This document shows, in pieces, positions 48,301 to 59,662 of a stretch of 64,000 nucleotides of DNA. The first letter of the stretch is position 1. Every line of letters starts with the position of its first letter. A program made the position numbers and the translations under genes. The notes under the pieces were generated by a model. It ran no database searches. It was not told where the DNA came from and saw nothing but the letters and a program-made list of their open reading frames with translations. The stretch covers positions 7,404,107 through 7,468,106 of the forward strand of contig NC_133202.1 in NCBI RefSeq assembly GCF_958299795.1, given 5' to 3'. The DNA comes from Porites lutea (Eukaryota; Cnidaria; Anthozoa; Scleractinia; Poritidae).

Positions 48301-50744
48301 TTTTAACCTTCAATCCTTGTCGCCTGCACTTCGTAACCTTTGGTTATTACTAGTTTAAAAAGTTTTAAAAAGTTTTTTTAAAAAGTTCAAGTTTAAAGCA
48401 CTGTCAAAGTCAACTCATTTTAACGTGTATTAAACATTTTGACAATAAGGACATATCAAAACATGGTAAATTAAACAACAGCATCCAGGACTTGAGTAAA
48501 GTCTGATCAAAATACACAGCAAAGAAAATATCTTTAACAACACACAAATCACATACCTGGAGGTGCAGCAATTGTAGGTGCCAATGGAGCAGGAACTCCA
48601 CGACCGGCAGCACGACCCATTCCTGTACCTGGAGCAGCATTAGATCCAAGAAGCTTGGATTTGGACTGTAAGACACAAGTCATAATGAGTCAGACCAGTG
48701 TCTTTTTCTACTTGTCAAAATAATAACAGAAATAAGGAAAACTTTTGAAGGAATTGCTCGTTCGTCCCCAACTGTGAAGTGTCTACTTTCTTAAATACCA
48801 CTATTGATATTACTGTAGCCTCTATATTACGAATAGTTCAAAAGCCATATATTATTGTTTGCTTCACAGGCAAGAGCCAATCTAAAGGACTATTTATCCA
48901 AACAACCTTTTTTAAGGCTGGATATATAATTACTACTAGTGCTGAAAAAAACATTCAGTGGTCATGGCAACCATCTAACATTAAAACTTTCATGATCAAT
49001 GTGATTGATCACAGAAGTCACCTGTACCTATAGTCATACATAAACCCCTGTATACCAAACACTCTGGTATAACAACGAATACATTAGGCCCAGGTACAGA
49101 CACATGTATAGGAGCAGGCCTTCATGACATACCCCTGATTCAATGAACATTGAACATGCTATAAGTATAGAAAAATACAATAAGATAAGCTACATCAACA
49201 AATTTATGAAATCTCTGTCTCTGTCTTAAATTTCCCTCACTCAAGCTCTACATTTTACCCATCCTCAGGCAACTCATCATGAAAACTAACGAAAGAGCCA
49301 ACCATCCCTGCTACGCATACTTTTCATTTTATTTAAGAGGGGAAACAACTGCACCCTTACTAAAATCAATTTGTCACTTGAAAGCTGTAAAGACTTACGC
49401 CCTCACAAGGAATGAAAACTAGTCTAGTCCTGCACAGTAATGTATCTCATTATATGGCCACATCCGCAAGCAGGCAAGATTTAGTCAAACCTTTCTTCGG
49501 ATTGGCTACCTGAGTGGGCAAGATGGGTCCATCTTGTCTGTTTGGGATTTCCCACATAAATAAAAAAATTCTTTATGGACCACACTTGTTTGGTCAAGAT
49601 GGCTGAATATTGGCCTAGTTCTTTTTTGCATTTTTACTGACCTCGACTTTGTCTTGGGCCACAAAACGCAACAAAACAACTTGACGGGTATCCAGCTGTC
49701 TTGAACTCATGCTCGGTCAGTAACACATGGCCCTTGTATCGTTTCATGGCGAAATGCATCATTGCAGCCCTACCAGTAGGGGCTTTATTTATTGGGGTTC
49801 AACAGTATCTCAAGGCTGCTTTCCATTTGGCCCCAGTTGTTCAAAAGGTGGATAGCCCTATCCAATAGATAAATCTCTAACCAGTGGATAGCGCAATATT
49901 ATTGGTTTCCCAAATACTTATCCACTAGATAGTGATTTATCCAGTGGATAGTGCTATCCAACATTTGAACAACTGGGGCCTGATTGCTAGTCTCACTGTG
50001 ATTGTTGAGACTGATACAATGGCTGGACTGATTTCAGCAACTGCAGTGATGATGCAGAAACCAACCTAAAACGCCAGCTTCAAATAGAGATGGTTATTTT
50101 AAAAGCAAGTAAAATTTCCATAGCCCCTCTACACCTAATCTGCAACGTCATCTTACTCAAACGCTATTCATATTTACTGTCTTTTTATGAAGGAACAGGA
50201 TGAAAGACAACTACTACATGCCCAAGAGAGAGTACAGGGGTCTTTCATAAGCTTATCTCTGGCGTTCAAAACTTGGTAGTTTACACTTTTCTACTCCGAG
50301 AAGTTGGCAGAGAAGCATAATTGCTTGCTACTACTAAGTGGCAGCTTAGTGTCACAGAGTATCAGGTGAAAACAGCAAATAATGCTGATAAATAGGACTT
50401 ACATCACTAGCAGGAGGTCCTTCAACAGTCAAAGAAACAAGATGTTCTCCTCGGAGCAAAACCAAACCAAGAATTCTTTTTTCCTCACGCTCTGGTGCCT
50501 TGCTACTCTTTGGCTTGATCTTTCTAAACTCGTCGCAGTCTCCTAAAATGATATTCATGTGCTTGTCGAAAGCTAAAAAAGTTCCTATAAAACTGCGGCC
50601 ATCTTGCAATGTGCACCGCATTCTGAAATTGATGTGCTGAAGCATCTTCGAACTCTTTCCCACCGTCTGCGACAAAACGATCAAATTAGTTTAGCAGTTT
50701 GAAGGAAGAAATATCACAGATGAGTTCTCAATTAAACTTACCAT
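45371..50744 (-). CDS. SNRPB: SNRPB, spliceosomal Sm protein B/B'
   Basis: One of seven Sm proteins that form the ring on U1, U2, U4 and U5 snRNA. Coding exons on the minus strand: 50744-50742, 50666-50403, 48665-48557, 47388-47311, 46852-46730, 46450-46280, 45405-45371; 783 nt, 260 residues (human B' has 240). The Sm fold covers residues 1-89 with [19 protein letters not shown] (Sm1) and [13 protein letters not shown] (Sm2). Exon 4 reads [11 protein letters not shown] and TPQGRG as in human. The C-terminus has GRG motifs that could be methylated and PPPGM(R) repeats that in the family bind GYF and WW domains. The first coding exon holds only the ATG. The last exon encodes [11 protein letters not shown]. 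Divergent with BLOC1S4. Confidence 0.95.
46024..46195. mobile_element. MITE, 'GACTCTCTCTAAGACGGACACC' family, copy 2
   Basis: ACAGTCGACTCTCTCTCTCT leads in, followed by several ATAAGACGGACACCTCT units. The right end AGGTGTCCGTCTTAGAGAGA mirrors the left. It lies in the last intron of SNRPB; a diverged copy is at 22165-22310. Confidence 0.65.
47559..47690. mobile_element. Foldback MITE in an SNRPB intron
   Basis: GCAGTGTTTCATCACCAG and GATGAAACAC at the left are mirrored by GTGTTTCACCTGGTGATAAA and CACTGTGTCAAATGCTT at the right; the outermost bases AAGCAT / ATGCTT also pair. Non-coding. Confidence 0.62.
48666..50402. other. SNRPB intron 2, mostly unannotated
   Basis: A 1.7-kb intron. Apart from the small inverted-repeat element at 49829-49980, I see no exon, RNA gene or clear repeat. 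Confidence 0.55.
49829..49980. mobile_element. 152-bp MITE, 'GGCCCCAGTTGTTCAAA' termini
   Basis: GGCCCCAGTTGTTCAAA at the left is mirrored by TTTGAACAACTGGGGCC at the right. GTGGATAG and ATCCACTAGATA units repeat inside. This terminus is a widespread animal MITE type. Confidence 0.75.
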
Positions 50745-50899
50745 TTTGGCGGTCAAGATGTTCGTGGTTCAGGCAGATGAAAAATTAAATGTTGTGCAAA
50801 GGTGCAGAGAGCGTCGTCGAACGTTCGACAACGTTTCTTCTTACGTAAGCCGCTGACCAAAGTACGTTCGGCTCAGAATTGTTCATTGCCTAGTCAAAG
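50745..50899. promoter_or_regulatory. Shared divergent promoter, SNRPB / BLOC1S4
   Basis: 155 bp separate the outward-facing start codons. The BLOC1S4 start lies in AAAGATGGCGGACGG, an exact fit to the YY1/TISU-type core (AAGATGGCGG). CG dinucleotides are frequent from about 50809 to 50870 compared with the AT-rich surroundings. No TATA box was seen. Confidence 0.62.
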
Positions 50900-53722
50900 A
50901 TGGCGGACGGTGGTGGGGAAGAAAGTCTCGAGGGAGACAGTAAAAAGGAAGAAGAAGTCGAACTCGACTTAGCAAAATGTGCAAAGGAATTTGCGCAGTA
51001 CTGCCAAGTTGATGTTATAAATGAGGTAACGTACCCATCAAAAGTTTCTTTTTGGAAATATGTTCATCAAACAACCTTCGAAAACGAAGGTTGAGTAAGA
51101 GTGGTGAATCTTTTATTTTAGAAACATGCCGTTTTCTTTATTCTCAGTCTAAAGCAATCGAAGGTACAATAGAAGAAATGCTTGTTCGCCTGGATGAATT
51201 TTCACACCTTGCAGATACGGTAAGGAGCAGCGATACTGAGTTATCTTTCAGAGGTTTTTAGACGTTATTGTTTTGGTGCTAATCGAGATTCTTGGATTAA
51301 TTTATTCAAGTTTAAGGGCGCATGATCCGTAAAATTATCGCTGGTTTTGTCGAAAAGGAAATGTATCTGTTCATTTTCTTTCAGACTTTTGTGAAATAAA
51401 AGATATTTTATTGCTTGTTTAATCACGTTTACCGAATATTTCGCTGGCTGCTATATCAGTTTAATTTTTATGTAGAAACAGAAATTTCCGTCCCACACTG
51501 TTAGTAATTGTATCTGATGGTATTGGATAAGGCAATCTCTAACGTGGGTAACGTCCTTATCGGGGGTTGCGTGACTTTTCTGTGATCTCTTAGTGAGAAT
51601 TGTCCTGCTAACACCCTAACTTACAACGCATAAGCACGACTTGCAAAAGATCGTGCAATTTTTGGAAACTTTCCCCTTACAGGGAAAGGCATAGTATGTG
51701 TAATGGGGTTAAGTAACCAGCTAGTGATTTAGATTGGTAGTGAAGTGAATACGTGTAGTCAATTAACACCTGAACTGACACCAGAACAAAGGCAAGTGGA
51801 GAGGAACAGGGACACTTAAGTCAATATTCTGATATTTCTCTAAAAAAAAACCTGGTCAAAGGCACACATATAAAATTAATATACTATCAGCCTGATCTCA
51901 TCAATACTTTAATGCCTTGCAATTTTGCCTTATAGAAATATGTGATACTTGGGAACATAGCAATTTTGTCCGTCTTTACTATGCAGAAAGCACCTAATAT
52001 GAACACCCTGAGAGTTATCTGATATCTGGGACAAAATAAGTTGAGACAAATTGCCCTGAAGTGCCTATCTAACATTTTACCAACTGAAATTAAAAGGAGA
52101 ATAAAGCTTTCCCTCCCCACCCCCTCCATGCAATGTTATGCCACTGTTCGAGCTACCTATAGAAAACAACAAACACCCCAACTTTAAATGGAAGGGAGGG
52201 GGGAGGGGTGTGGAATGTTTTGTTCTCCCAAGTTACCCCATTTGAGGACAATGCAAATTTTGAGACCAGGGGCCGGGGGAAGCGGGGAAGATGGTGTAAG
52301 AGAGCTGGGTCCATGGGGTATGTAGTAGACCTAAAAACATTGTGAGGAAATACATTTGTAATTCCTGAATAGTTGTACTGTACTTTCAAAGTGTAAGTTG
52401 TTTGTTCATGGTTCAGCTATCATTATGTGTTTGGTTATTGTTGTACCTATTTGTTTTGTGTTCCATATAGATTCGCAATGACTCCTCCCAGTCCTTGATT
52501 GAACTAATGCCTCAACTTCATGCAAGATCTCAGGAATTACCAACAATATTCAGGAGGATTGATCAACTGGAGGTACTTGCTTAAAGAGTGAAATTTACTA
52601 CACATACTTTGTACTGTGGATTAAAAGCAGAGTATGCACTTAAATTGCAGTGATGTTCTATATACCCAAGAAAATAATGTAAAATGCTTTATTTTGGTGA
52701 CAGGCTTTTGTGAATGTTGTCAAGAAAAATGTTGATGAAGTGGAAGAGAGTGTGGTTACTGCAGAAAGAGAGCTTGGAAGCCATACTATTCAAAAAGTGC
52801 TGAGTTCCATACCAGGACTGAGACAAGTAAGTGGTGTTGTATATTTAATAATAATTATCTAAAGGTGTGTGTGGAATAAAGCCCTAGCTGACATCTAATA
52901 AGCTGCTAAATGTTCCTTCTCATTTACCTTATATACAAGGTCTCCACTCGGGTTCTTCAATCTTGTCATCCCGACCCAAACTTTTGCTTACAGTCCTGTG
53001 ATCCCAGTGTTAATTTTCGGCATCACTCATCTCGTGCAAACTGTCAGTCAAATTTTACCCCCAGATTCCGGCATTTCAAGTTAGGTATATCCCAGATCCT
53101 GAAAAACCTATTGACTACACATCAAAAAACTCAGCAAGCAAATAGATTTTAACTAGATAATTAATGCTAAGAAAAAATATTCCTTTTTATGGTGCCAGTT
53201 AAGTAAAAAATTATGACAAATATAAAAACTATTTTGAAAAGGAGAGAAGAAAAATGGGAAGAAAGTGCACTAATTTGCTAGTATTAGCAAAGGGATGACC
53301 CCTGGGGGCACTCCCCTATTTGACCTAAATGAATAGGTGCCGCTGATCGTGGTATGGTTTTCAGGGTCTTGGGTCTTAAAGTATAGGTTTGAGCCTGTCC
53401 TCCTGGACCCTCCATGTGTAGACACTGATATTGCCATGGCAAATAAAAAAAATTATTTGAGTCTGCCTGTTATTTTTTTGTGTGTAATTTCATTCTTTCT
53501 CCTGTTATTTTCATTTAGATGAAGCAGAGTCCTCCAAAGAAAGACAAAAATTTGTCGGAATGGAAACCACCTGTGATTTTCAAAACCAGTGATTTCTTTG
53601 GTCCTCCTTCTACAAAGGAGCAGTCATCAGATAACACACATGATCCAGAAAAAGACACTAAAGTAGCTGTTTCAGCTAATGAACAATCACAGGACAGCAA
53701 AGTACAGCTAACAGATAATTAA
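50900..53722 (+). CDS. BLOC1S4: BLOC1S4, BLOC-1 subunit 4 (cappuccino)
   Basis: A subunit of BLOC-1, the cytosolic complex that makes tubules from endosomes to lysosome-related organelles. Exons 50900-51025, 51148-51219, 52471-52572, 52704-52826 and 53519-53722, all GT-AG and phase 0, give 208 residues; human has 217. Landmarks shared with the human protein: a helical stretch IEEMLVRLDEF (human LEDLLTRVDEF), a segment reading NDSS, then RIDQLEAFVNVV (human RIDRLEAFVRMV), and near the C-terminus PPVIFKTSDFF (human APVLFRTEDYF). The N-terminal 40 residues are acidic and low in complexity, and the middle is a coiled coil. The human gene is, as I recall, a single coding exon, so five exons here would be the ancestral or a lineage-specific state. 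The ATG is in an ATGGCGG context. Confidence 0.92.
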
Positions 53723-54055
53723 AGATGAAAAAAAATTATGTCAAATATGGTAGACAATATACTACTTGTTCTTGAATTCTTATTATTATTATTGAACATA
53801 AGATATCGTGTGTTGAAGAGAATATTCAAGATCCACAACCTTGTGGTGGGAATCTTTTTGTAATGAACACAGGCTTTAAGCCAGACTGAAACTTGGGTAT
53901 CTTGAAGGTTTCAAGATGTCACACATTTCTGGAACTGAACCATACATTCTGCTGTGCATGTATAGTCCAAACAATATCGAAGGAAACACTAAAATTAAAA
54001 TAGGCACTGGATCATGCATGGTAGCAAGGCATAAAGGAACTGACAAAGGGGTATA

Positions 54056-54230
54056 GAGCATTTTCATTCACGTACCCAGCATCTGTGCAAATCTATTAGA
54101 ACAAAGGAAAGTGTTTGTATAAGAAAAGAGTTCAACTCCCACAGGAATGGTTTTGGCAACCAACATGGCCACCATTTCATTGTTTTGGAATACCAATATG
54201 GCCTCCGTGACGTCATGTGAAAATACTCTC
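54056..54230. mobile_element. 175-bp MITE present only in unit 1, TA duplication
   Basis: Flanked by TA at 54054-54055 and 54231-54232. The ends GAGCATTTTCATTCACGT and ACGTCATGTGAAAATACTCTC are roughly inverted. The matching place in unit 2 (near 59811) reads straight through, giving an empty site. Confidence 0.7.
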
Positions 54231-54548
54231 TATGATTCCGTACAACAGGAATGTACCACATGCACTCCCTCGAATGCATGATTAGCCGTACATTTATTTC
54301 AGTGTTTCCTTCGTTATTGTTTGGACCATCTGTGCAGATGTCGTGTGGTTCAGTTCCCGAAAGGCTTGACATCTAGAATATTTTCTATCTAGTCTCTGAA
54401 AAGAAAATATTCTTGTTGGTGGCCTTGAAGTGATGATATCAAATTTTGTAGCAGTCGGTCAAGAAAGCAAAAATTTTTAAGGTTCTCCTTTTTACTGCAT
54501 AAGTTGGTAAAAATTGTCACTGCATGTCACTGATTTAGTTACCTCTAT

Positions 54549-54896
54549 TAGGGTTCTATCTAGGATTTATCATTTGGGAGAGAAGTCCCGAGTGGCAAAA
54601 GGTCACAAGCTTCCTAGGGGGGTGTGAGGCATGCCCTCCTGAAATGTTTTGAAATGAATATGTGCTGAGATGCCATCTGGTGCATTTTGAGACAATTTTT
54701 AGAAGTTTGTTTTAAAATAAGAATATTCTCCATGTTCCTTGTCATATAGTGTCCTTAGACAGTGAATAATTACTTTATTTGTACTGGCCTCGTTTTGTCT
54801 GGATGATTTTTCTGATATAGTTACTTATATACTGTAATGATAACAATATTTTTGGTGGGAAAGCTTCTACCGCTAAATACCCTAGATAGAACCCTG
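54549..54896. mobile_element. 348-bp MITE present only in unit 1
   Basis: The ends TAGGGTTCTATCTAGG and CCTAGATAGAACCCTG are inverted. TCTAT flanks both sides (54544-54548, 54897-54901), and unit 2 has a single TCTAT at the same place (near 60118). The empty site makes the boundaries firm. Confidence 0.78.
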
Positions 54897-55188
54897 TCTA
54901 TCAGATACCTGCACTCCGTTGTTTTAGAAGAGTTGGTCATAGCAAAATAAGGGCATTTCTGAGTTGTTCCAAGGCTTATTAAAATAAACACTCATTTTTG
55001 CACTTGGCCTCAATTTGATAGTGAGGACTTCAGAACTAGGAAAAAGCTTAGAATGGATCCTTGCACCATTAAGGCCACTAGCAAGTCTTCAGACTGCAAG
55101 CATTCTCTTAGTTTCTTTATAGTCTGTGGAGTGGCACCCCAGGGGGACTCCTATTTAAAAGTGACGGCGATGCTTGTCGGAAATTTAA

Positions 55189-55399
55189 AATGAACTCTTT
55201 AAGTCCCAATGGTGACCAACACCAATTTTCTCCCAGTGATATCCATAAATTGTCAAGAGATTTGGTTATGAGAATTAATAAAATGAACACCTAAGAGAAA
55301 ATGCTTTGACCTTTTATCAAATTCTCTCAACACATTCTTTAAGGAAATGTATTGAGATCAGTTTGGAGAATTTGTATGTGGATATTGGAGGTTAGAGGG
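55189..55399 (-). mobile_element. 211-bp MITE present only in unit 1, TTAA flanks
   Basis: TTAA lies at 55185-55188 and 55400-55403. The body is a reverse-orientation relative of the element at 36053-36250 (shared ATTCTTTAAGGAAATG and TTTTATCAAATTCTCTC). Unit 2 lacks it at the equivalent place (near 61322). Confidence 0.68.
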
Positions 55400-56152
55400 T
55401 TAAACCCCTAAGGGAGACCAATGTGACCATTTGACTAAAACAGAAATCACGGCATTTTTTTTATGCACAGCCTTAAGTAATACTTGAATGGGCAAATATA
55501 GGTTGAGTGGTTCTAACAATATGGAAACAAGAATAAATTAGTTCAATGAGAACCTTTTATTGAAAATAAAGAAATTGTTAACGAATCCGTAGACTTGTTT
55601 TCTTTACAGGCAATGAAGGCTTATGAAGCCAAGAAAGAGAATATTAACTGTTTATTTCCTGAAATTCGCTCGACAGCCAAGTTGAACAGAAGTCACGGTA
55701 TTTTGAACACTGATTCCTTCATCAGAATGACCGTGCAAAAAAAGCCTTTCCACCACAACAAAAGGTTTCATTACTTCCGCATTCAGCATGAGTGAGAGTG
55801 AGAAAGCCAATGCTTTTGCATCATGGAGGCCTATGACTAACTTGAATAATTACACATTACTTAAACTTAGGTCTGGCCACCGTTTCGACGTCGTCTTCAG
55901 TTGTATACCGTCTTTTTCAAGATCTGCATGCAAAGAGATTCTTTCACCCGCTCTAGGGGTGACTTCATTTCCAACAAAATAATGCGATGGTGTGTACGTC
56001 ATAGAGTTGTCAGACATGGTTGTGGTTTGAAGAATGACCCACATATTAGCGTTCTTCCCTTTAAATTGCTCGCACTTTGCACCATGTTCATCCAGTGAAA
56101 CGCCGCCAAAAGTCCCTTTTAGTCAGTCAATGTTTCAAACGTTCGCGCAAAA

Positions 56153-57928
56153 ATGCAGCCCAAAGAAGGTGACAACGATTTCACTTTAATCCTTAAACAC
56201 GGCAAAGAGATGAGAGTAAGTAGAAATGAAATTGCGGCTTCAAGCGATTTCTTTTCTACCCTTCTCAACAGCGACATGAGGGAGAACAAAGAAGGAACTG
56301 TTCGGTTAGAGCACATCACAGAGGCATGTATGAGAGATGTGTTAGAGTTTGTACGATCTGGTAGTGTTGAAATAACTACTCTAGAGAATGCGAAAGAGCT
56401 GATCGAGGCAGCGGAATATTTACTTCTCGACAGATTGAAAATATTCTCTGCAAAATATTTAGTAGAAACATTAACATCTTCAAATTGTATGTCAATATAT
56501 TATTTTGCTGAGCAATATCGATGCCAAGAGCTGACAATCAAGACTAGGCAATTTATCCTATCAAACTTTGCCGCTGTGACTGAATCTCAAGGTTTTCTTT
56601 CTTTGGATAACCAGCAAGTGGTGGAGTGGATTTGCAGGGATGACGTAGCTGTTAGTACAGAAGATGTCATATTCAAGGCCATAGTAAGGTGGATTCAACA
56701 TAGCAAAAGCGAGCGGAAAAAGACGTTCGAAGAATTATTTCGATACGTGAGATTGTCCTTTATATCGCGTGACTATTTGATCGGTGGTGTTCTAGCCAAT
56801 GATCTCGTTTCAGGATGCTCAAGTTGTTTGAAGCTGGCCAAAGACGCTGTCCAAGGAAAATGTTCTTTCCAGTTACCCAGAAATTGGACCGATACGCATC
56901 TAGTCGTTTACATGGGCAAGGAGACCTTTTGTTATGAACCTGACGGAGACAAGTGGTATAAGTTAGCGGACACGCATTTGGCATACAAATTTCCAAATAG
57001 TTACAAAATGTGCTCTTTCCAAGGAAAGCTGTATGTTTTCCCAGGTTCGCTGAATGTCTGCCCCAAAAGAGCAGAAATGTTTGACCCGTCTTTGAATGGC
57101 TGGACTACCTTTGACTATCAGACTGGACAGACTTCCAGAGAGACTTACCGTTTAGCAGTGGTAAGGGGGCAACTGTTTGCTCTTTATGAAGATCGTTCTG
57201 AACGTGTCCGTGACTTTCGCATTCCACGGCGGCTGTCGGAAAGGCCGTCATTTTACTCAGTATCCAAGTATAACTTTAAATGGAAAAGATGGACCGATGT
57301 TCATTGCAATGGAAGTAAGCCAGTGGCTGCCATAGGTGCCTGTATAATCGCCATGGACAGATACCTGTACGTTATTGGTGGTTTAATGCCTACTGACCGC
57401 AAGACTATATCACCACCTTATAGACTAGACACTATGACTCTACACTCAGGAATGCGGGATGGTGGGAATCAGAGCTGGGATCGTATAACAGAGATGAACT
57501 TGCCAAGATGCCACGCCTGTGGCACTGCTGCTCATGGGAAGATTTTTATCGCTGGTGGATCGCTAGCGAGCTATGGGCATCATACTTTGACCTGTGAAGT
57601 TTACAACGTAGACGCAGACGAATGGCAGTTGATAGCAAGTTTAAATTCTCCTCGCGTTTCTGGTAGCATGGTGTATTTGAAGGGATCTTTGTATGTGATG
57701 GTTGGTAGAACCTGCGATGGAAGAGGAATGAGAGTTGAAAGAGGAATGACAGTTGAAAGTTATGACTTTGAGGAAAAGACATGGAAAAAGAAAACAAAGT
57801 TGCCAATCAACAAAATGCTTCCCGAATGGAAATATGATAGTTGCGCACTAAAGATTCCAAGAATACTCGTTAAACCCATCCCCAAAAGACTGCCAGCGTT
57901 GCTATGGCCCTTGTTGCTAAGGTCATGA
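56153..57928 (+). CDS. Kelch-like protein A (BTB-BACK-Kelch), intronless
   Basis: A 591-residue single-exon protein, probably a substrate adaptor for a CUL3 ubiquitin ligase. The BTB domain is at about residues 8-110 (DFTLILKHGKEMRVSRNEIA, SSDFFSTLLNSDMREN), the BACK domain at about 120-225 (YYFAEQYRCQEL, VVEWICRDD, FKAIVRWIQH), and Kelch blades from about 245 to 575, including YVIGGL and KIFIAGGS with the glycine pair and CEVYNVDADEW with the spaced Y and W. The length is usual for KLHL proteins. The start is the first ATG, preceded by a block of about 50 bp that is unchanged in the paralog. Absence of introns suggests an origin by retrocopy or an old intronless family; such families are expanded in cnidarians. 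No clear one-to-one vertebrate KLHL match is apparent. Confidence 0.93.
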   Translation: MQPKEGDNDFTLILKHGKEMRVSRNEIAASSDFFSTLLNSDMRENKEGTVRLEHITEACMRDVLEFVRSGSVEITTLENAKELIEAAEYLLLDRLKIFSAKYLVETLTSSNCMSIYYFAEQYRCQELTIKTRQFILSNFAAVTESQGFLSLDNQQVVEWICRDDVAVSTEDVIFKAIVRWIQHSKSERKKTFEELFRYVRLSFISRDYLIGGVLANDLVSGCSSCLKLAKDAVQGKCSFQLPRNWTDTHLVVYMGKETFCYEPDGDKWYKLADTHLAYKFPNSYKMCSFQGKLYVFPGSLNVCPKRAEMFDPSLNGWTTFDYQTGQTSRETYRLAVVRGQLFALYEDRSERVRDFRIPRRLSERPSFYSVSKYNFKWKRWTDVHCNGSKPVAAIGACIIAMDRYLYVIGGLMPTDRKTISPPYRLDTMTLHSGMRDGGNQSWDRITEMNLPRCHACGTAAHGKIFIAGGSLASYGHHTLTCEVYNVDADEWQLIASLNSPRVSGSMVYLKGSLYVMVGRTCDGRGMRVERGMTVESYDFEEKTWKKKTKLPINKMLPEWKYDSCALKIPRILVKPIPKRLPALLWPLLLRS

Positions 57929-59662
57929 CAGAGTGGTCTTCGGTAGTCTTCTCCGCGGACCTTAGTGACGAGAACAATCTCAGGGAGTCGCCAAGGAGTT
58001 GCCTGGTCCCTGTACGGCGTTTTCCCAGTCCCTCTCGGACAATTCACTTCGGTGACGTATCCGAAGCGAACGAGAGGGAAATAGGCTTTTGTACATTATG
58101 CTTTTGCTTCCCTACTAAAATGCTCCACCTTAATGCTCCATTTACCTCACTAAAATGCTCGGTCTCCCCCAAAAAAGTTACTAAAATGCTCGGATAATGC
58201 TCATTATACAAACGGTTTTTTAAAATTAATTTCAAAGTTTACACTTACAAACACGTGCAAGTGTTGCAAGTGACAACGACAACGTGTACAAGTTCATAAA
58301 TACAGCCAAAAAAACAGCTGTATTAGGTTTTTTGTGAATTTTGAGTTTTGGTCTTCATTTTGTTTAAAAAAGCAGGAGCTCATGGTTCATGGTGTCTTGA
58401 AAAAAGTTAATTTCTATTTTATTATCTCGGAAAAACTCAAAAGTAATTTGCTAACGGAGGAATTTGTGACATAGCGCTCCAGTCCAAAGACCCACTTGTC
58501 TCAAGAAAATCAAAATGGATTGTATCTGTGACAAAAGAATTATGATTGACTGACAGAAAAATTCTCAGCAGTTGATGTAGAAGTTTAGGCTCAGTTCTTT
58601 CCTTCGAATTCGCATCTGTAGATCACTTTTTTGTGAGAAAACAATGGCTGGGCCCGGCGTTACAAAACATAGCAGGGAATCATCACACTAGCTGAAGGAC
58701 AAAACAACCACAAGGACCACAAGTATTTTTTCAGATAAACGGATTTCGGAAAAAAAAAACTTGAAAAACTAGAAATTTGATTAATGTTGAGTCATTTAGC
58801 CGAAATAATAACCTTAACGCTCAAAAAAATTGGCTAAAGAAAACGAATCCTGTCAGAACTACAGACTGCAGGTAGTAGTTAATCATTATGCATTTAACAG
58901 ACCAGCTTCATGGTCTCTTAATGTGAGACAAGCAGCCAAAATAAAGATTAACATAGTCAGAGTTTAAAACTCTCCACAGTATAATCTATCGGCTAGAAAG
59001 AAAAGAAAGAAAATCTCTGAGGGATGAAAACGCTTAAGTCACGATTCACTAGCTTATGATTGTGTTTGGCCTGTCAACACCGAATTTCCTGTTGTTTGAT
59101 GAAGTACAATAGCAGTGTCATTTCGTCGTTGTGATTGGCTCTTCCCACCGTCAGCGTGCGAAGTCTCCCCTGGGAACGAAAGGGTTGGCTCCAAGGGCTT
59201 GTATGGGAGATGGAGGCTCCATTTGATGGGCTCCTGATGCAAGCGATGCTCTTTTACTCAATAAAGCAAGGTTGTGTCAAAAACCGAGGAGTTCACTGAG
59301 TTTATCGTGTCTTTAATAAACAGTTAAGTTATTAATCCTTTTCCTAGCATGACAATCTTTTATAACACATCAATAAACAATATGATTATTTTATTGATAC
59401 CTGACCGTTTAAATCAAAACGCTTCATTAAAGTGGGAATATGCCGAATTTCCGAGCCATAAAAATTTCGATCCAGAAAGCATTAAATGATACAACACGAA
59501 AAATAGAAACATTAGTTTCAATACTCAAAAAAAATCCCCACTTAAATAAAGTTACCCAAAAAATACTTGGGAAAAAAAAAATCCCGACATCGAAAATTTT
59601 TAAACCCAACAAATCCGGAGCACCCCCCCCCCCCCCCCCACCCCTGGGAAATTACCTGGCTA
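57929..59662. other. Spacer between the duplicated units, no gene recognised
   Basis: Open-frame fragments here are short and without known domains. AATGCTC(C/G) motifs repeat at 58120-58200. A C-run lies near 59623-59640. No exon or RNA gene is supported. Confidence 0.5.

Larger units (their letters stand above)
53897..58000 (+). repeat. Segmental duplication, unit 1 (with Kelch gene A)
   Basis: It aligns by eye with the unit starting about 59663. Shared anchors include CATTTCTGGAACTGAACCAT, AAATTAAAATAGGCACTGGA, TAGAATATTTTCTATCTAGT and the whole block upstream of the Kelch start codon. Three insertions are found only here: 54056-54230, 54549-54896 and 55189-55399. The 3' limit is uncertain because unit 2 leaves the window. 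Confidence 0.85.
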
